64,000 bases of DNA, from positions 62,001 through 126,000 of the forward strand of contig NW_026570243.1 in assembly GCF_019649055.1 (NCBI RefSeq). The letters are read 5' to 3'. The number at the start of each line of letters is the position of its first letter. The stretch's first letter is position 1. Position numbers and translations under genes: made by a program. Under the pieces are notes generated by a model that was not told where the DNA came from, did no database searches, and saw only the letters and a list, made by a program, of their open reading frames with translations. This DNA comes from Paramacrobiotus metropolitanus. Taxonomy: Eukaryota > Tardigrada > Eutardigrada > Parachela > Macrobiotidae. Below, piece by piece: positions 1 to 11,020 of this stretch.

Positions 1-18
1 GAGAAATTTTACACTTAC

Positions 19-178
19 CTTAATTCTTTTTCTAAACACCAACCGAGATCCTTGGTAACGCAGCTCATCCGCCGATATCAGCTGACATTTTCCGCGCACA
101 GGCGACTTAATCTTCAGCAGCTGGATAGGTGCTAAGCAAAAGTAACTGGTACTGTTGCAAGGATTACATCGCTTTCTA
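19..178 (-). CDS. Partial exon of a secreted NTR/TIMP-like protein (runs off left edge)
   Basis: Read on the minus strand, this stretch is open and ends exactly at a strong splice donor (AAG then GTAAGT, intron from 18 downwards). A plausible acceptor CAG lies just above 178. The peptide has Cys spacing CNPC, then SYFCLAPIQLLKIK, then GKCQLISADELRYQG and RLVFRKRIK. The C-x2-C followed by YFC-x-A and a later basic strand resembles the start of an NTR (netrin/TIMP) domain, where a Cys pair precedes a beta-barrel. This is known of the family only by pattern; I could not align it. The rest of the gene lies left of the window, and I did not find the signal-peptide exon between 179 and 800. It could be another Cys-rich extracellular protein. 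Confidence 0.4.
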
Positions 179-893
179 CTGAGTATACCTTAATTCTCAA
201 CACATCCATACAGTTTTATTGGTGGAAATTTTAGTTTTTATAATAACGGCTGAATGTCAAAAGATCTCTGATTCTCAGCCGACCGTTTTAACCAACAGGA
301 AATTCTGTTTTCAAATTCCACCTTTTCCTGTGCTAATCGCAGGACGCAAAGCTGTACGAACCTGGTAGCGATTCACGCAGTATCTCCTGGGAGTTTTCGA
401 GGAGTTGCAATACTGGAAATCCACAGTCCCGTTGATCGGAATACTGCTTTTTCCAAATAGAAAACAACGTTACCGTCAGTTACGTAAGCTTATTCTTTAA
501 CACGGTTAAAACGGTTCCGGGGACGCACAAAAAATTTACCCAGGAGACGAAGAGTTACCGCTTATACCCTTGATGCAATTCAGTCCTATTTTACCTGCGC
601 CTTAATCCAGCGGTAGCATTAATCTAATTGGCTTAAAAGGTTTGATCAAAAGCCGATCGCTGTTATCCGAAACAGCTTAGTATGCAAATACATTGAACAT
701 ATAAAATCTGTTTTGCGCCTAGACGTACCGTTGCAGCTGTTATCTGTACAGTTGTGGTCCTAGTTATGTTCTATGACGTGATGCATTGCGCTTTAAATAA
801 TTTATTAGCAAACCGGGAAAAGTCACATTGACGGTTGTGTGTATTATTCCTGTTGTACTATTTGCACTGCCTTACGGATTTAAAACATTCACC
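179..893. other. Spacer, no gene recognised
   Basis: AT-rich spacer between the minus-strand NTR-like exon and the first receptor. It should hold the upstream exon or promoter of the minus-strand gene, but no convincing start codon with a signal peptide is visible. Confidence 0.4.
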
Positions 894-2362
894 ATGATGG
901 ACGGAAAGATGACCAATCTATCCGGATATCTCAACGCATCTGCATACTATTTAAACGAAACCGCGATGCTGGGTACAACAAACGCCAGCAACACCACTGG
1001 AGATAAACTGACAACTTCTTGGTTGATGGGCACATCCACTACCACACTGCTGACCAACTGCGGCGTGCTCCTGCTATTCCTGCGCGACAAATCCCTGCGC
1101 ACGCCCTTCAACGTGTACATCATAGCGCTGCTGGCCACCAATGTCGTCTACACCGGCACCACCGCGACATTGAAAATCCTCCAATACTCGCACGGCGCCT
1201 GGTGGATGGGGATTCCCGCCTGCACCATGAACCTGTACTTCGTGTACATCTTTGGCTCATACGCCGTTCATCTTCATCTGCTGATCACTTTGAACCGCAC
1301 CTGGGCCTTGTTCTGGCCGGTGTCCTACCGTAACCGCCATTCGACAACGATGGCTGTATGTCTGTGTGTGGGAATGTTCCTGTATCTCAATGCTCTGGTT
1401 GTGCCGGGTCTGGTCATCGATGCGCTGCACTATCGTGTTCCCGTGGAAATAGGTAATTGTATAGTTGAAATCAAATTCGAAAGGTCTCCAGTTTTAAGCG
1501 CCGAAGCAATTTTATTAGCCAAATCTAGCACAAATTTGAGTAATTGACCATGCAAAAATTTGAAACAAAAACATTATTTTTTTAAAAATAACTGTATAAT
1601 CTAGCTATTAAATCATAAATAACAATAAAAAACAAAGGTCTGGTGAACAACAACTGATGAAATGTTATGGCTAAGCAGAAAACCGCTTTTCCGGAAGAAA
1701 GCTTCTTCTGGGACGTTTCTGGAAGAAAGTAATGCAATATATTGTGTCAATCTCAAATTTAACTGTATTATCTATTATTGCGAAAATGGATATACCGTGC
1801 ATGCTTGAATTTCAACCTTAGGTTGCTGGGTGAATCTAAAACAGCAGTTCACATGGGCAACTTTCGTCAACTTCTGGGTGTACGATGCACCAAAAGTCTA
1901 CATTGCCGTATGCTATCCATTCTTGCTTCACCGGCAGTTACGACGGCGACGTATGGCGGCTGTTGCTCGCAAAGCGGGAACAACCGCCGGGTCATCGCAG
2001 CCACCTGGAACCTCCATTCAGCCGCTGTCATCCAATCAGGTGGTTCCGTCCAATCAACCACAACAGCCGGCCAACAATGCCCCGCCTACCGCTCGACCAA
2101 CAGCCGGCAGTTCGCGCTCTTTCGTTGTACTGACGCTGTTCACCGTCAGTGTGGTGGTCTGCTGGCTGCCGAGCACGGTCTACTATGATCTCACCCGCTA
2201 TATTTCACCTGAGAAGATGGCGACCTTTTTAAGATTGCCGGCATGATGTACGCACTGCAGGCCCTGGTTGATCCCGTGTTTGCGTGTTTCAGCTTCAAGA
2301 TGGTGTATGATTATATTGCGTACCTGCGCCACCAATGGGCAGCTGGGCGTGGCAATAAATAA
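894..2362 (+). CDS. Class A GPCR with one intron and a one-base frameshift (receptor 1)
   Basis: Two exons: 894-1452 and 1822-2362, with a 369-bp phase-1 GT-AG intron (1453-1821). The splice falls in extracellular loop 2 and joins VPVEIG to CWVN, restoring the conserved loop-2 Cys. ATGs at 894 and 897 are both possible starts; several N-glycosylation sequons follow. TM1 carries LLTNCGVLLLF, the end of TM3 reads LNRTWALFWPVSY (NRTW for DRY), TM5 contains YDAPKVYIAVCYP and TM6 contains CWLP. After ISPEKMATF the frame breaks in the T-run at 2226-2230, where one base is missing. The next frame continues at once with KIAGMMYALQALVDPVF (TM7, DP motif) and ends at 2360-2362. So the coding potential is full-length apart from one base: either an assembly homopolymer error or a very recent pseudogene. 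It is the only member of the main family here with an intron. Confidence 0.8.
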
Positions 2363-3366
2363 GAAGATGCTTACGCTGGTTTTTGAAAGCAATAGTACGG
2401 CAACTAAGTACAACTGCCCTACATGCCCTGAGGTTTGTGGATTGCTGAAACGTGCGGAGTAATGCCACACTGGAATGTCATCAGAGTAGTCTGATTCGTT
2501 CAAAACTCTCCTATGTTTTTAGAATATCCGTTGTCGCGGTCTGTTTTCTCCTTTGCCAGGTATTTAATAATTATATCATTGCGGGATTTTCGGTTATTTT
2601 CTGCCATTCTCGCGGGCAGTCGGAAAACGATTTTTATCCTAATGTAAATTATTCACGAGTTTCTAGCGATTTATTAATTTCGCTCGATATTTCGTAACGC
2701 GAAATTTTCTTTATGTGCGCCTGTTTGATTATAAGATTAGCCTTGCGATGCGTCTGTTTTGCTCTCACTTGGCCGTGCTACAAGTACTAGTACTTTGCTA
2801 CATATTAGCGACACTTATGTAATCATTCCTCATGTGATTACTTGCACAACAAAGCTGTAACATCCGTAGGGAATAACCTAGCGCTCCGCGCCGGTGCACT
2901 TAAATCAGTGTTGCTTGAAATAGTGACATGTTGAAAACTCCAAGAAGATCGCATCACTGAGCAGGGCCATGTTATCAGAAATGACTTTAGAAGAGAAGCT
3001 CATAATAAGGGCACTTAAGTTTATTTGAATTTGCAATTGTGCGGCGGCAGATAACACTCTGATGCCGCTATGTACGTCCTTTTTTTACAGCATCCTGAAT
3101 CCCTGGACAGAAAGATTTCTCAGCTCAAATTAAACAAGAATTCCTCAAATGTGTACACTGTAAGCAGCAGATAAAACTAAGAAGAACAGTATAATATGTA
3201 TGTACAACAGCCTATATTTAACTTTGAGGTACATACTTGGACCATTTATCCTGTTGCAAATTGCAACCAAATCAAGCACGCATTAGGCCAGCGCAAACAG
3301 CAAAAATAAAGGTCAAACCACGCAATGGGTAATCAGACGGTCGTGTAATACCCAGGAATAGTTTCT
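2363..3366. other. Spacer, nothing recognised
   Basis: AT-rich sequence with only short random-looking open frames. No repeats or RNA genes noticed. Confidence 0.4.
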
Positions 3367-4352
3367 TTAATGTGCGCCAATGATCTGATTGTTTTCGTTT
3401 CCCCGATTGACAAGACCGTCGCCAGCGCAAGTATAATTGCTTTTCAAATCGTTTATGATTCCATAGTTGCTTCTGTAAGCGTAAACTTGCGGGGATCAGT
3501 AATTTGCCCCAATCATCAGATACAAAGATGTGCCTTGCATTCAACGTTTTGTGAGCCCAGTACCAACACTTTCCCAAAGAAACTATATATGGTTAATCAA
3601 GCAAATAACCTTAGCAGAAACGATATTTACGGGAGTTCTACTTAGTGCACCTCAAGTGTTCCTTTATCTGATTGACGCGGGTTGTTATAGCGACCTTTTC
3701 TGGCATTTTCGCACATTTTAGGAATCATTATGTAATTATATTTGCCTATTAAATGTACTCACGGGATCAGGCTGCACCACTATCAGACCGAGCGCTGCCT
3801 TGTCCCAACCGGGCACCGCACACGTTGCGTCGAACATGCGAGCAGCGTCCGCGACTTTTTCCGTGAAACAAACTCTGTGGTGCAGTTTTACCAAGCAGGT
3901 ACACTAAAATTTTCTATTGATAGCCAGAGAGGAAATGCGGCGTCTGCTTCCGATACAGTCGACAAAACCAGAGTGGACAACTTAACATAGTGCAATTTCT
4001 TCGAGCTTTGTTTTCCTAGTAACACAGTCTCTCTGTGCTCCGATGATTGTGTAAAAATCTTCATTAATTAGGGTGAGCTACTGCGCATAAAAATTATAAG
4101 TTTAACCCTTGACAATCTTTAATTTTTTCGGTAGCAAGCGGCCTGGCGTTAGGTTCTGGTGAATGAATTTGAGTGGATTCTGGACGAAGGAAAAATATTT
4201 CCCGGAAACCGCAATTGTGTAGTAATTTATTTGTTGGATACTGCCTCCTGTTTTCAACTGACTAGCTTTCTCTGACGAACAAGACAGCTCACCGGATGAC
4301 TTTGCGAGATCCATAATTGCCGGTAGGCATTTTCCACCGCACTTGTAATTTC
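3367..4352 (-). CDS. Possible multi-exon minus-strand gene, Cys-containing, unrecognised
   Basis: Three segments look coding and are bounded by good splice signals. Exon A (4293-4352) follows acceptor CCACGCAG, encodes NYKCGGKCLPAIMDLAKSSG and ends at donor GTGAGC. Exon B (3763 to about 3872, or 3903) encodes VCFTEKVADAARMFDATC then AVPGWDKAALGLIVVQPDP and ends at donor GTGAGT. With the 3872 start, exon A (phase 1) and exon B are in phase. Exon C (3367-3472) follows acceptor CTTACAG, contains NYGIINDLKSNYTCAGDG and ends IIGAH-stop. The phases of B and C do not match, so another exon is probably missed, or C is wrong. The Cys pairs and a glycosylation sequon suggest an extracellular protein. 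No family recognised. The whole model is inference from splice motifs and amino-acid composition. Confidence 0.3.
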
Positions 4353-4578
4353 CTGCGTGGTGAACATTAGCACTGGCTAATGACGCTGCCATTTACCAAA
4401 ATGCCTCCTTGGTTACCCGTTACGATGCCGCAACGGTGCAAGATGCCCTATAATTTCATTGATTTATCGCTGCCAGAAGCCGAAGGCATTTTTAATGATG
4501 TCCATAGCATTTTATTCACCATCAGAATTTTGGCTTTCTTTGAGAATTGCGGTGTGCTGAACTAGCCTCGACTTAGTT

Positions 4579-5586
4579 ATGAACGGAGATAATGCCAACC
4601 TATCGAATTACAATGTACATCAAGCGTTATTCAATGAGACTCTAAATGGAAAAAATTTCACCAGTAACGTTTTTTCGACAACTTGGATTTTGGGCACCAC
4701 CATCGCAACGTTGTTGAGCAACTGCGGAGCGCTGATCTTGTTTTTGGCTGACAGATCTCTTCGCACGCCTTTCAATGTGTATATTATTTGCCTGTTAACT
4801 ACAAATATAATCTTCGCAGCAATGGACGGTTCGTTTAAAATCGTGACCTTTCCCTACGGGCGTTGGTGGCTCGGAGAAACGGCATGCTTTGTTCACGTGT
4901 ACTGTGTTTATATTTTCACTGCCCTCGCCGTGCACATCCACCTCCTGATCACGGTCAACCGTTCATGGGCGCTTTATTTGCCATTTTCCTATAAAAGCCA
5001 TCACACCACCGCACTGGCGTGGTGGCTGTGTTTTGGCACGATAATTTATTTGCATGTGATGCTTCTACCGGGTGTCGTCATCGATGCTGTGTACTTCCGT
5101 ATTCCGAAAGACAAAGTTTGCCGCTTGGATGTATCGCGGCAGTCTACGTGGGTGACAATTATTACGGTGTGGGTTTTCGACATACCGAAACTGGTGATTC
5201 CAGTTTCCTATCCTGTCCTGCTTCACAAAGAGCTGCACCGACGGAGAACGGTGCGCACCACCTGGCAGATGACGCCACTCACGCCAGTATCCAGTCTTCC
5301 TAGCTCGGTACAACCTGTACCACGACGCATGCGAGGCAGTTCGCGACCATTCATCGTATTAACGTTTTTCGCCATCAGCGTGGTTGTCTGCTGGATACCG
5401 GCCATGGTGTACTATGAACTGATCCGCTTTATTCCGCCCACGAAGCTGGAGACTCTATGGAAAGTTCAGAGCACGTTGTTTGTGTTACAGAGTCTACTGG
5501 ATCCGGTTTTTGTTTGTTTGAGCCTCACGAAAGTGTACCGCTACATATTTTCTTTGCGGAAAAGGTTCGGTAGGCTTCAGGTTTGA
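4579..5586 (+). CDS. Class A GPCR, intact, 335 aa (receptor 2)
   Basis: Single-exon receptor starting at ATG 4579. The N-terminus (1-33) has sequons NLS, NET and NFT. Approximate TM segments: TM1 34-57 (LLSNCGALILF), TM2 66-88, TM3 103-126 starting at Cys103, TM4 144-166, TM5 190-214, TM6 257-280, TM7 295-317. Cys103 can pair with Cys181 in loop 2. The DRY position reads NRSW (127-130), TM6 has CWIP (271-274) and TM7 has LLDPVF (DP 308-309). Loop 3 is about 40 residues and Pro/Thr/Ser-rich. It lies about 2.2 kb downstream of receptor 1, in the same orientation and clade. The inverted, frameshifted receptor at 12.8 kb is a close relative. Ligand unknown; presumably plasma-membrane and sensory or peptide-responsive. 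Confidence 0.93.
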   Translation: MNGDNANLSNYNVHQALFNETLNGKNFTSNVFSTTWILGTTIATLLSNCGALILFLADRSLRTPFNVYIICLLTTNIIFAAMDGSFKIVTFPYGRWWLGETACFVHVYCVYIFTALAVHIHLLITVNRSWALYLPFSYKSHHTTALAWWLCFGTIIYLHVMLLPGVVIDAVYFRIPKDKVCRLDVSRQSTWVTIITVWVFDIPKLVIPVSYPVLLHKELHRRRTVRTTWQMTPLTPVSSLPSSVQPVPRRMRGSSRPFIVLTFFAISVVVCWIPAMVYYELIRFIPPTKLETLWKVQSTLFVLQSLLDPVFVCLSLTKVYRYIFSLRKRFGRLQV

Positions 5587-7343
5587 GCAAGACTTATTCT
5601 TAACGGTTTACCGGTATTGGACATTTCGTGCTGCTCTTTACACAGCACAAGGGCGGATCCTACAGGTGGGCGCGTACACGTTTATTTCTGATGATAGAAT
5701 CCGCTATATCTCTGAATTCTATAGGCATATGGCCGAGAAATTCCCTGGATCTGTTCCCCATGGACTGGGAAGTTGATCACCTTTTTTTCAAGAGAACTTT
5801 ATTTACCAAGCGCTTGCGTTTTTGCTTCGCGATTTGTTCCGAGTTTTATGGCGATTCCGAGCCTCACTGAACATTTTCCTGTGTCGTTCGAGGTTTGCTC
5901 TTGCCGGAAACAAGTTGAACTGATAAATAAATTATGACTAAATGAAAGGGCTTCCACACAGCAGATGTATTGAATAAAATAATTCTGCGGATATACAGAT
6001 AACTGAGATAAGTGATGTTTTGTGCGATTTAGGGAAATTGCAACCCATAACGTCCTTGTAGACAAGATGCTACTATCGACATACTCAAAAAAAAACAAAG
6101 GAATACCTACGTATATCGTGTGAAAGCTGACGAAACAACACCTTCTCTCCCCCTCCCTTGTGCTCCCTTTATCAGCTTAAACAAGCACAATCTACACGCT
6201 CGAGTTTGTTATGGGTTAATGTCATTTTGGTAGAAGTTATAAACCGAATACTCGCACCGATTGAAAATAGAGACAGCAGTCTTTTCTCACATTGAATAGA
6301 GCACTTTATTATCCTATATTTTAATCGCGTACGACTTATTCTTTGTTGAGTTCGCCAGCCCGATACGCTGAACCAAGCTGCCACGACTAAGTATTATTTG
6401 ATAACCCTTAAAGTGTAGATTAGCCATCACAAATCAGTTTTGGAGAAAAAAGATGCGTTTGAAAGAAAACGCTCAATAACTTTAACATACAAAGTCTATG
6501 GGAAAAGCTGAGAACCCACCACTGCTAAACCGACCACCCCATCCCTGTCTCAACAGCTTAAACACGCTTTTACAATTCCGCTGCAGCTGGTTAGAACTTT
6601 ACGTTCTGTCACGACTTGAAGGTGGCGTAATATCTTTAATATTAACCCGCCACTGAGGGCGCACAAAACCAACTGATCGTTGTCATCAGGACAACAATGG
6701 CACACTGCAACCGCAGTTGCCATGCTGGACAACACACCACATAGAGGTCACAGCGGACACAACATTCTCGTGACGTCAGTGCCACTGCACTACGCCACAC
6801 GTTCTATAACAGGTTATTCCGTTGTCGTACTTGCTGTTTGTAAATTAAACATTTCTCATCAAATTCAGTACTTAAAAAACAAAATAAAACTGTACAAACA
6901 TGGCCGCGTAGATTCTGGGACTGTGGGACGGTTTTGCAAGTCTGTTTTCAAGTACCTGACCTCCGCGGTGGTTTTCGCGTAGTTTTACTGTAAAGTGTTT
7001 CACGGGAGGGCGCGGTTGGCTTTCTTGCTGAACTCCCGGTGATTATTTGTAAAAGCCGATTTTTCGAAATTTGCTGCTTTATATCGTAGTTTTCAGGAGA
7101 AAAAGCTGTTCAAGAAAGGCAAGTGGGCAACTCGGCATATATAGGGTTTGCATTGAAGAACAGCAAGCTCTTTGCTCCGCTTCGTACGTGGTGTTCGAGA
7201 TCGTGTGACACATGTTATTAGTGCAAATCCACCGCAGTAAAGCTTCGTGCTAACAATAAGGTGAAATGCTTCATTATTATGTAGCAAGGGACTTGTGGAA
7301 AACTGAAAATCATTTTTCTAAAACTTTGTTGTTATTATTATAG
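5587..7343. other. Spacer, nothing firm
   Basis: No receptor-like or transposon-like frame. A 60-codon minus frame near 6550-6735 (Cys-rich, His-rich) has no splice or family support. Confidence 0.35.
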
Positions 7344-7502
7344 CGCTTTAGAAAGCGGAGCCGCATGCGACGCCGAGCTGTGGCGCAAGCGAAGCTCGCG
7401 GAGCAGCAAGCATGCAAGAAATTTTACATAACCGTTCCCGATTTTAAAGAAGAGCGAAAAAGCGGGGAAAGAAACACAAGAAATGCTTATGTCTTTATTT
7501 GA
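7344..7502 (+). CDS. Possible terminal exon, unrecognised basic protein
   Basis: A T-rich acceptor (TTATTATTATAG) is followed by 52 open codons ending TGA. The peptide is strongly charged: RSRMRRRAVAQAKLAEQQ, then KKFYITVPDFKEERKSGERN. The composition and the GC-rich patch at 7355-7415 look coding, in contrast with the AT-rich flanks. No upstream exon was found that joins convincingly, so this may be a gene relic. Function unknown. Confidence 0.22.
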   Translation, partial: RFRKRSRMRRRAVAQAKLAEQQACKKFYITVPDFKEERKSGERNTRNAYVFI

Positions 7503-8479
7503 TAAAATTGGTTTGACTGTGTTCTGTGGTCAAAGCAGTAGTTAAAAAGGTGACTATTACTCTATCAGGGTACTGATTGTTAAACTAGGATATAAAGGGC
7601 AGCAGTGGTGCTGTTGGGCAAACTGGGATTCAAAGTTAGTATACTGTTGTCGGGTAGTATACTGCTTCAAAAATCGCAGAACGACAAAAAACAGGAAGGG
7701 ATAACAGGTTCTAAAAATAACCTATAAAGTCTCTAAGCAGCAACTGCACGAACTTTAAATGATTGGTGACAGATCTGGAAATAAAGAATTACGTCGGAAG
7801 CTAAATCCCCCTTTGGGGAAAAATTTTACATTTCAGGTCTTATGTCATTTCTGCAGTCAGTTATAGGGAAATTCAAATTTTCCAGAAAATTGTACCGTCA
7901 ACTGTGGACTCTGGTATACAACAGAATTTTACGCTTCGTTCATAAAACCTACTCTACCCGTAGCCGTAGGCCCTATATCTGTACTTACCTGCAGTTATGA
8001 GTTTTAATTTTTGCACTGGGTTATGATTTGTCGAATCGCGTTACTTATTCCGCGCAATTTGCGCGGGGTCTGCTAGTTGACAACTAGTATTAGTCAGAGT
8101 AAAGCGTCCAGTGTTGACTTTATGCAGATGTTCAGTATTTGAGGTGGCCAACCTGGGCCTGTGTCACAGTCTACGGAACGCGCCGGTTCCTAGCCGGATG
8201 TTCAGTTCCATGTAGCCGGGTAAAGCACTGTTCAATGTTCGCACATGTTCACGCAAAGCCGTCGTCTACAGGTGCATATGCACGCTGAATGGGCTTTAAA
8301 AGAGCTTCTTAATTTCGGGACAAAACAGTAACAATCAAAATACCCCGATCAACAGGAAAATTTGCCGGAACCGGAGCACATGCAGCATAGGTAATTCACC
8401 AAGAAGCACAGGTTTGCTTTCATCGATACTTTTAGCTCCTCTCACAATGAAAGATGCGTCAACGACAAAAATCGCATCA
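7503..8479. other. Spacer, nothing recognised
   Basis: Non-coding, no repeat noticed, until the palindrome at 8480. Confidence 0.4.
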
Positions 8480-8515
8480 CTGCTAACTGAGCGCAATTTT
8501 GCGCTCAGTTAGCAG
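8480..8515. repeat. Perfect 17-bp inverted repeat (hairpin) upstream of receptor 3
   Basis: The left arm CTGCTAACTGAGCGCAA is followed by TT and then its exact reverse complement. It sits about 170 bp before the ATG at 8686. A regulatory palindrome, a transcript hairpin or a transposon footprint are all possible. Confidence 0.85.
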
Positions 8516-8685
8516 CATAACTGCGGCACGCAGTGGGCAAGAATATCACCGATCGATAACGTGATATCGACAAAGCGACTTGGCAGTACATAACTGGTAC
8601 AAGATTTCGTGAGTGTGTCTCTTTTTGCTCGCATAAAGCTTTTTAACTTTCTTGACATCCACGGGTAGCCGACAGTCTGATCGGA

Positions 8686-9684
8686 ATGGATGCCACTGAA
8701 CTCCTTAATACCTCTACACGGAGTATCAACGGCACCCTGCTTCTGGAAAGGTCAACAAATGCTACTGCTGACGTTTCGCCGTCAGCTGGCATAATTGTTT
8801 TGACTGTGTTCACACTGCTGCTCAACGGCGTCGTTCTCTATCTGATGCTACAGGGAAATGTTCGGCGTGCGCCTTTTGATATCTACATTATTTTTCTCCT
8901 GGGTACCAACTTTCTGTACACACTGATCTTTAATCCACTGAAACTGATGATCTTGTCCCATAATTACCGTACTGGCAACTCAACATGCACCTTTTATCTG
9001 TACTGCATTCATCTCCTTGTCGCTATCATCTTGCACACTCACTTATTAATTGTTATCAATCGCGCATGGGCAATTTTCTTGCCGGTGTCCTACCGGGATC
9101 GTCACAACAGCCGCATCGCATGGTTGTCGTCCCTCATAACCGTTCTCTACGTGCATGTCCTGTTTTTACCGGGTCTCATCCTGGATGCGTTGTACTACCG
9201 TGTCCCTCTAGAAAAAGGCTGTTTTTTGAATGCCCCGCCGCAAATAGTGTGGTACCATTTCGTCGGTGTGGTTCTGTTTGACTTTCCAAAATTCTGTATT
9301 CCAGCTGCTTACCCATTCCTGATATGGAAAATTATCCGCACGCGAAGAATCAACCGTACACGATTAGCGGTACAACAAGCCGGTATTCCGCATCCACCGG
9401 TAGCTGTTAATGCGCATCAGGACAACGGCCGCACCCGACCGTTCTACGTTTTCAATCTCTTCACATTCTCGGCGCTGGTGTGCTGGATTCCCGCCGCGAT
9501 CTACTATTACATGTTGGACTTTATCCCACCCAGCCAGCTGAAGTCGCTGCGGGAAGTAGTGAACCTACTGTTCTCACTGGAACTCATACTGGATCCAATT
9601 TTCGTTCTCTGCAGCCTTACCAAACTAAACGAATACATTAAGCATGAATGGAACCGGATTCGAGGCACATTTCGAAATAGATAA
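8686..9684 (+). CDS. Class A GPCR, intact, 332 aa (receptor 3, divergent)
   Basis: Single exon from ATG 8686. The N-terminus has four sequons (NTS, NGT, NAT and so on). TM1 is about 35-56 (the usual NCGVL is NGVVL here). Cys101 opens TM3 and can bond to Cys179 in the loop YRVPLEKGC. NRAW is at 125-128, followed by AIFLPVSYRDRH. TM6 has CWIP at 266-269 and TM7 has LILDPIF (DP 303-304). Loop 3 is short and basic (RTRRINRTR). It is more divergent than the group-B receptors at 4.6 and 15 kb but keeps all structural landmarks. It faces away from the upstream palindrome and converges with receptor 4, with only 322 bp between their stop codons. Confidence 0.92.
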   Translation: MDATELLNTSTRSINGTLLLERSTNATADVSPSAGIIVLTVFTLLLNGVVLYLMLQGNVRRAPFDIYIIFLLGTNFLYTLIFNPLKLMILSHNYRTGNSTCTFYLYCIHLLVAIILHTHLLIVINRAWAIFLPVSYRDRHNSRIAWLSSLITVLYVHVLFLPGLILDALYYRVPLEKGCFLNAPPQIVWYHFVGVVLFDFPKFCIPAAYPFLIWKIIRTRRINRTRLAVQQAGIPHPPVAVNAHQDNGRTRPFYVFNLFTFSALVCWIPAAIYYYMLDFIPPSQLKSLREVVNLLFSLELILDPIFVLCSLTKLNEYIKHEWNRIRGTFRNR

Positions 9685-10006
9685 ATCGCAGTGCAATAGT
9701 GAACTGAACGACCAGACTCAACGACATTGCGTTGGACGGCGATACAGTTGTTGTTCGTGTTAATACCTATGGGTAGTAATATTGACTGTGTTTGTGTCAT
9801 CTTGATACTGCCCTTTTTTTGCCCGTTTATTGTTACATTCGCATTATCATGGACAACGCAAACTTGATCCATTGTATTATTATCACCATGATTTTGTAGA
9901 GATTTGCTCTTGTACGGTAGTTATTTCTTAGCAAACAATTAGTTTATTATTTCAAAGCCAAGAATACACAGCTAACCACAAGGCGGCAGTTGCTTGTTGA
10001 TGTTCA
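9685..10006. other. Convergent 3' spacer
   Basis: Shared 3' flank of receptors 3 (plus) and 4 (minus). No gene. It presumably holds both polyadenylation sites. Confidence 0.5.
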
Positions 10007-11020
10007 TCACCGGGGTTGCTGGTGAACGGCCATCCTTGGCCGGTAATTACAGCTTCCCCACAGCGCCACCATATAGCTGCTTAGGTTGCGGAAATTCAAG
10101 CAGAGTATTATGGGATCTAGCAGAGATTGTAGACTGAAAAGGGTATTTGCCATACTGCGGAAAGTGTTTAGCCTGGCTGGTGGCACAAAGTCAAGCAATT
10201 TGAAATAAATCATGCTCGGGATCCAGCAGACCGTTACGCATAAGGTCAACAGCGTCAGCATAACAAACGGCCGCGACCGCTCCTTCTGGCGGCGGTTGAC
10301 GTTCTTCGGTCTCTCGGGTCCTTCGGTCTCATGACTGGTTGTTGCATCGGTCCGAAAAATGGACAATCTTCTCCGACGAACCGCTTTCCATAACAGCACA
10401 GGATAACATGCGAGAATCAACGCTTTGGGTACGTCGTAGACAGCAACAGACATGAACATGTACCAGGCGAAATGCGCTTTTGAATTCATCCAACATCCTT
10501 TTTCTTCTGGAATTCGATAATAAGCAGCATCCAGAACTATACCAGGCAGCAGTACAATGTGCAGATAAATGACCACGCACAAACACACCAGCCAGGCAAG
10601 GCCGAAAGTGTGACGCGCTTTATATGACAGCGGCCAAAACAGTGCCCATCCGCGAACGATACTGATAAGGAGATGGATGTGTACCGTAACAGCGGAGAGA
10701 ATGTAATTGAAGTAAAGATTAATCGTGCATGCCACGCTTCCAATCCGCCATGAATTGTATGGCAAAGTGACGATTCGTAGGGGATTAGTTATTCCGACGT
10801 AGAGGACATTACTGGCCAACAGAGCAATGAGGTACACGTCGAAAGGCGTTTGCTGTTTTCTTCCGTGCAGGAGGATTGCCAGCACTCCACAGTTAAAAAG
10901 TAGAGTTACCACTGTGAAACTGATCAGAGCGGGGGAAAGCGAACTCTCAACCGCATTTGTCATAGTAAAAGTGGAATTCACTGCCGCTGCCGACGAATTT
11001 AGCGATATGTTACTGGTCAT
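10007..11020 (-). CDS. Class A GPCR, intact, 337 aa (receptor 4, group A)
   Basis: Single exon, ATG at 11020, TGA at 10007-10009. It begins MTSNISLNSS, almost the same start as the receptor at 26.9 kb, which fixes the start codon. The TM1 core is LLFNCGVLAIL. Cys98 (TM3) pairs with Cys176 (EEKGC). The DRY site reads VRGW (122-125), so the Arg is kept while the preceding Asn is Val. TM6 CWIP is at 265-268 and TM7 LLDPII has DP at 302-303. Loop 3 is rich in Glu, Arg and Lys (about 215-250). It is the only intact minus-strand member of group A; the others are plus-strand at 18-39 kb, so it was probably moved by an inversion or an inverted duplication. Confidence 0.93.
   Translation of the reverse strand: MTSNISLNSSAAAVNSTFTMTNAVESSLSPALISFTVVTLLFNCGVLAILLHGRKQQTPFDVYLIALLASNVLYVGITNPLRIVTLPYNSWRIGSVACTINLYFNYILSAVTVHIHLLISIVRGWALFWPLSYKARHTFGLAWLVCLCVVIYLHIVLLPGIVLDAAYYRIPEEKGCWMNSKAHFAWYMFMSVAVYDVPKALILACYPVLLWKAVRRRRLSIFRTDATTSHETEGPERPKNVNRRQKERSRPFVMLTLLTLCVTVCWIPSMIYFKLLDFVPPARLNTFRSMANTLFSLQSLLDPIILCLNFRNLSSYMVALWGSCNYRPRMAVHQQPR

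Noticed and set aside
828-893. Extension of receptor 1 upstream of ATG 894
   Set aside because: The frame is open but begins with TTG; the hydrophobic stretch is not conserved in paralogs.
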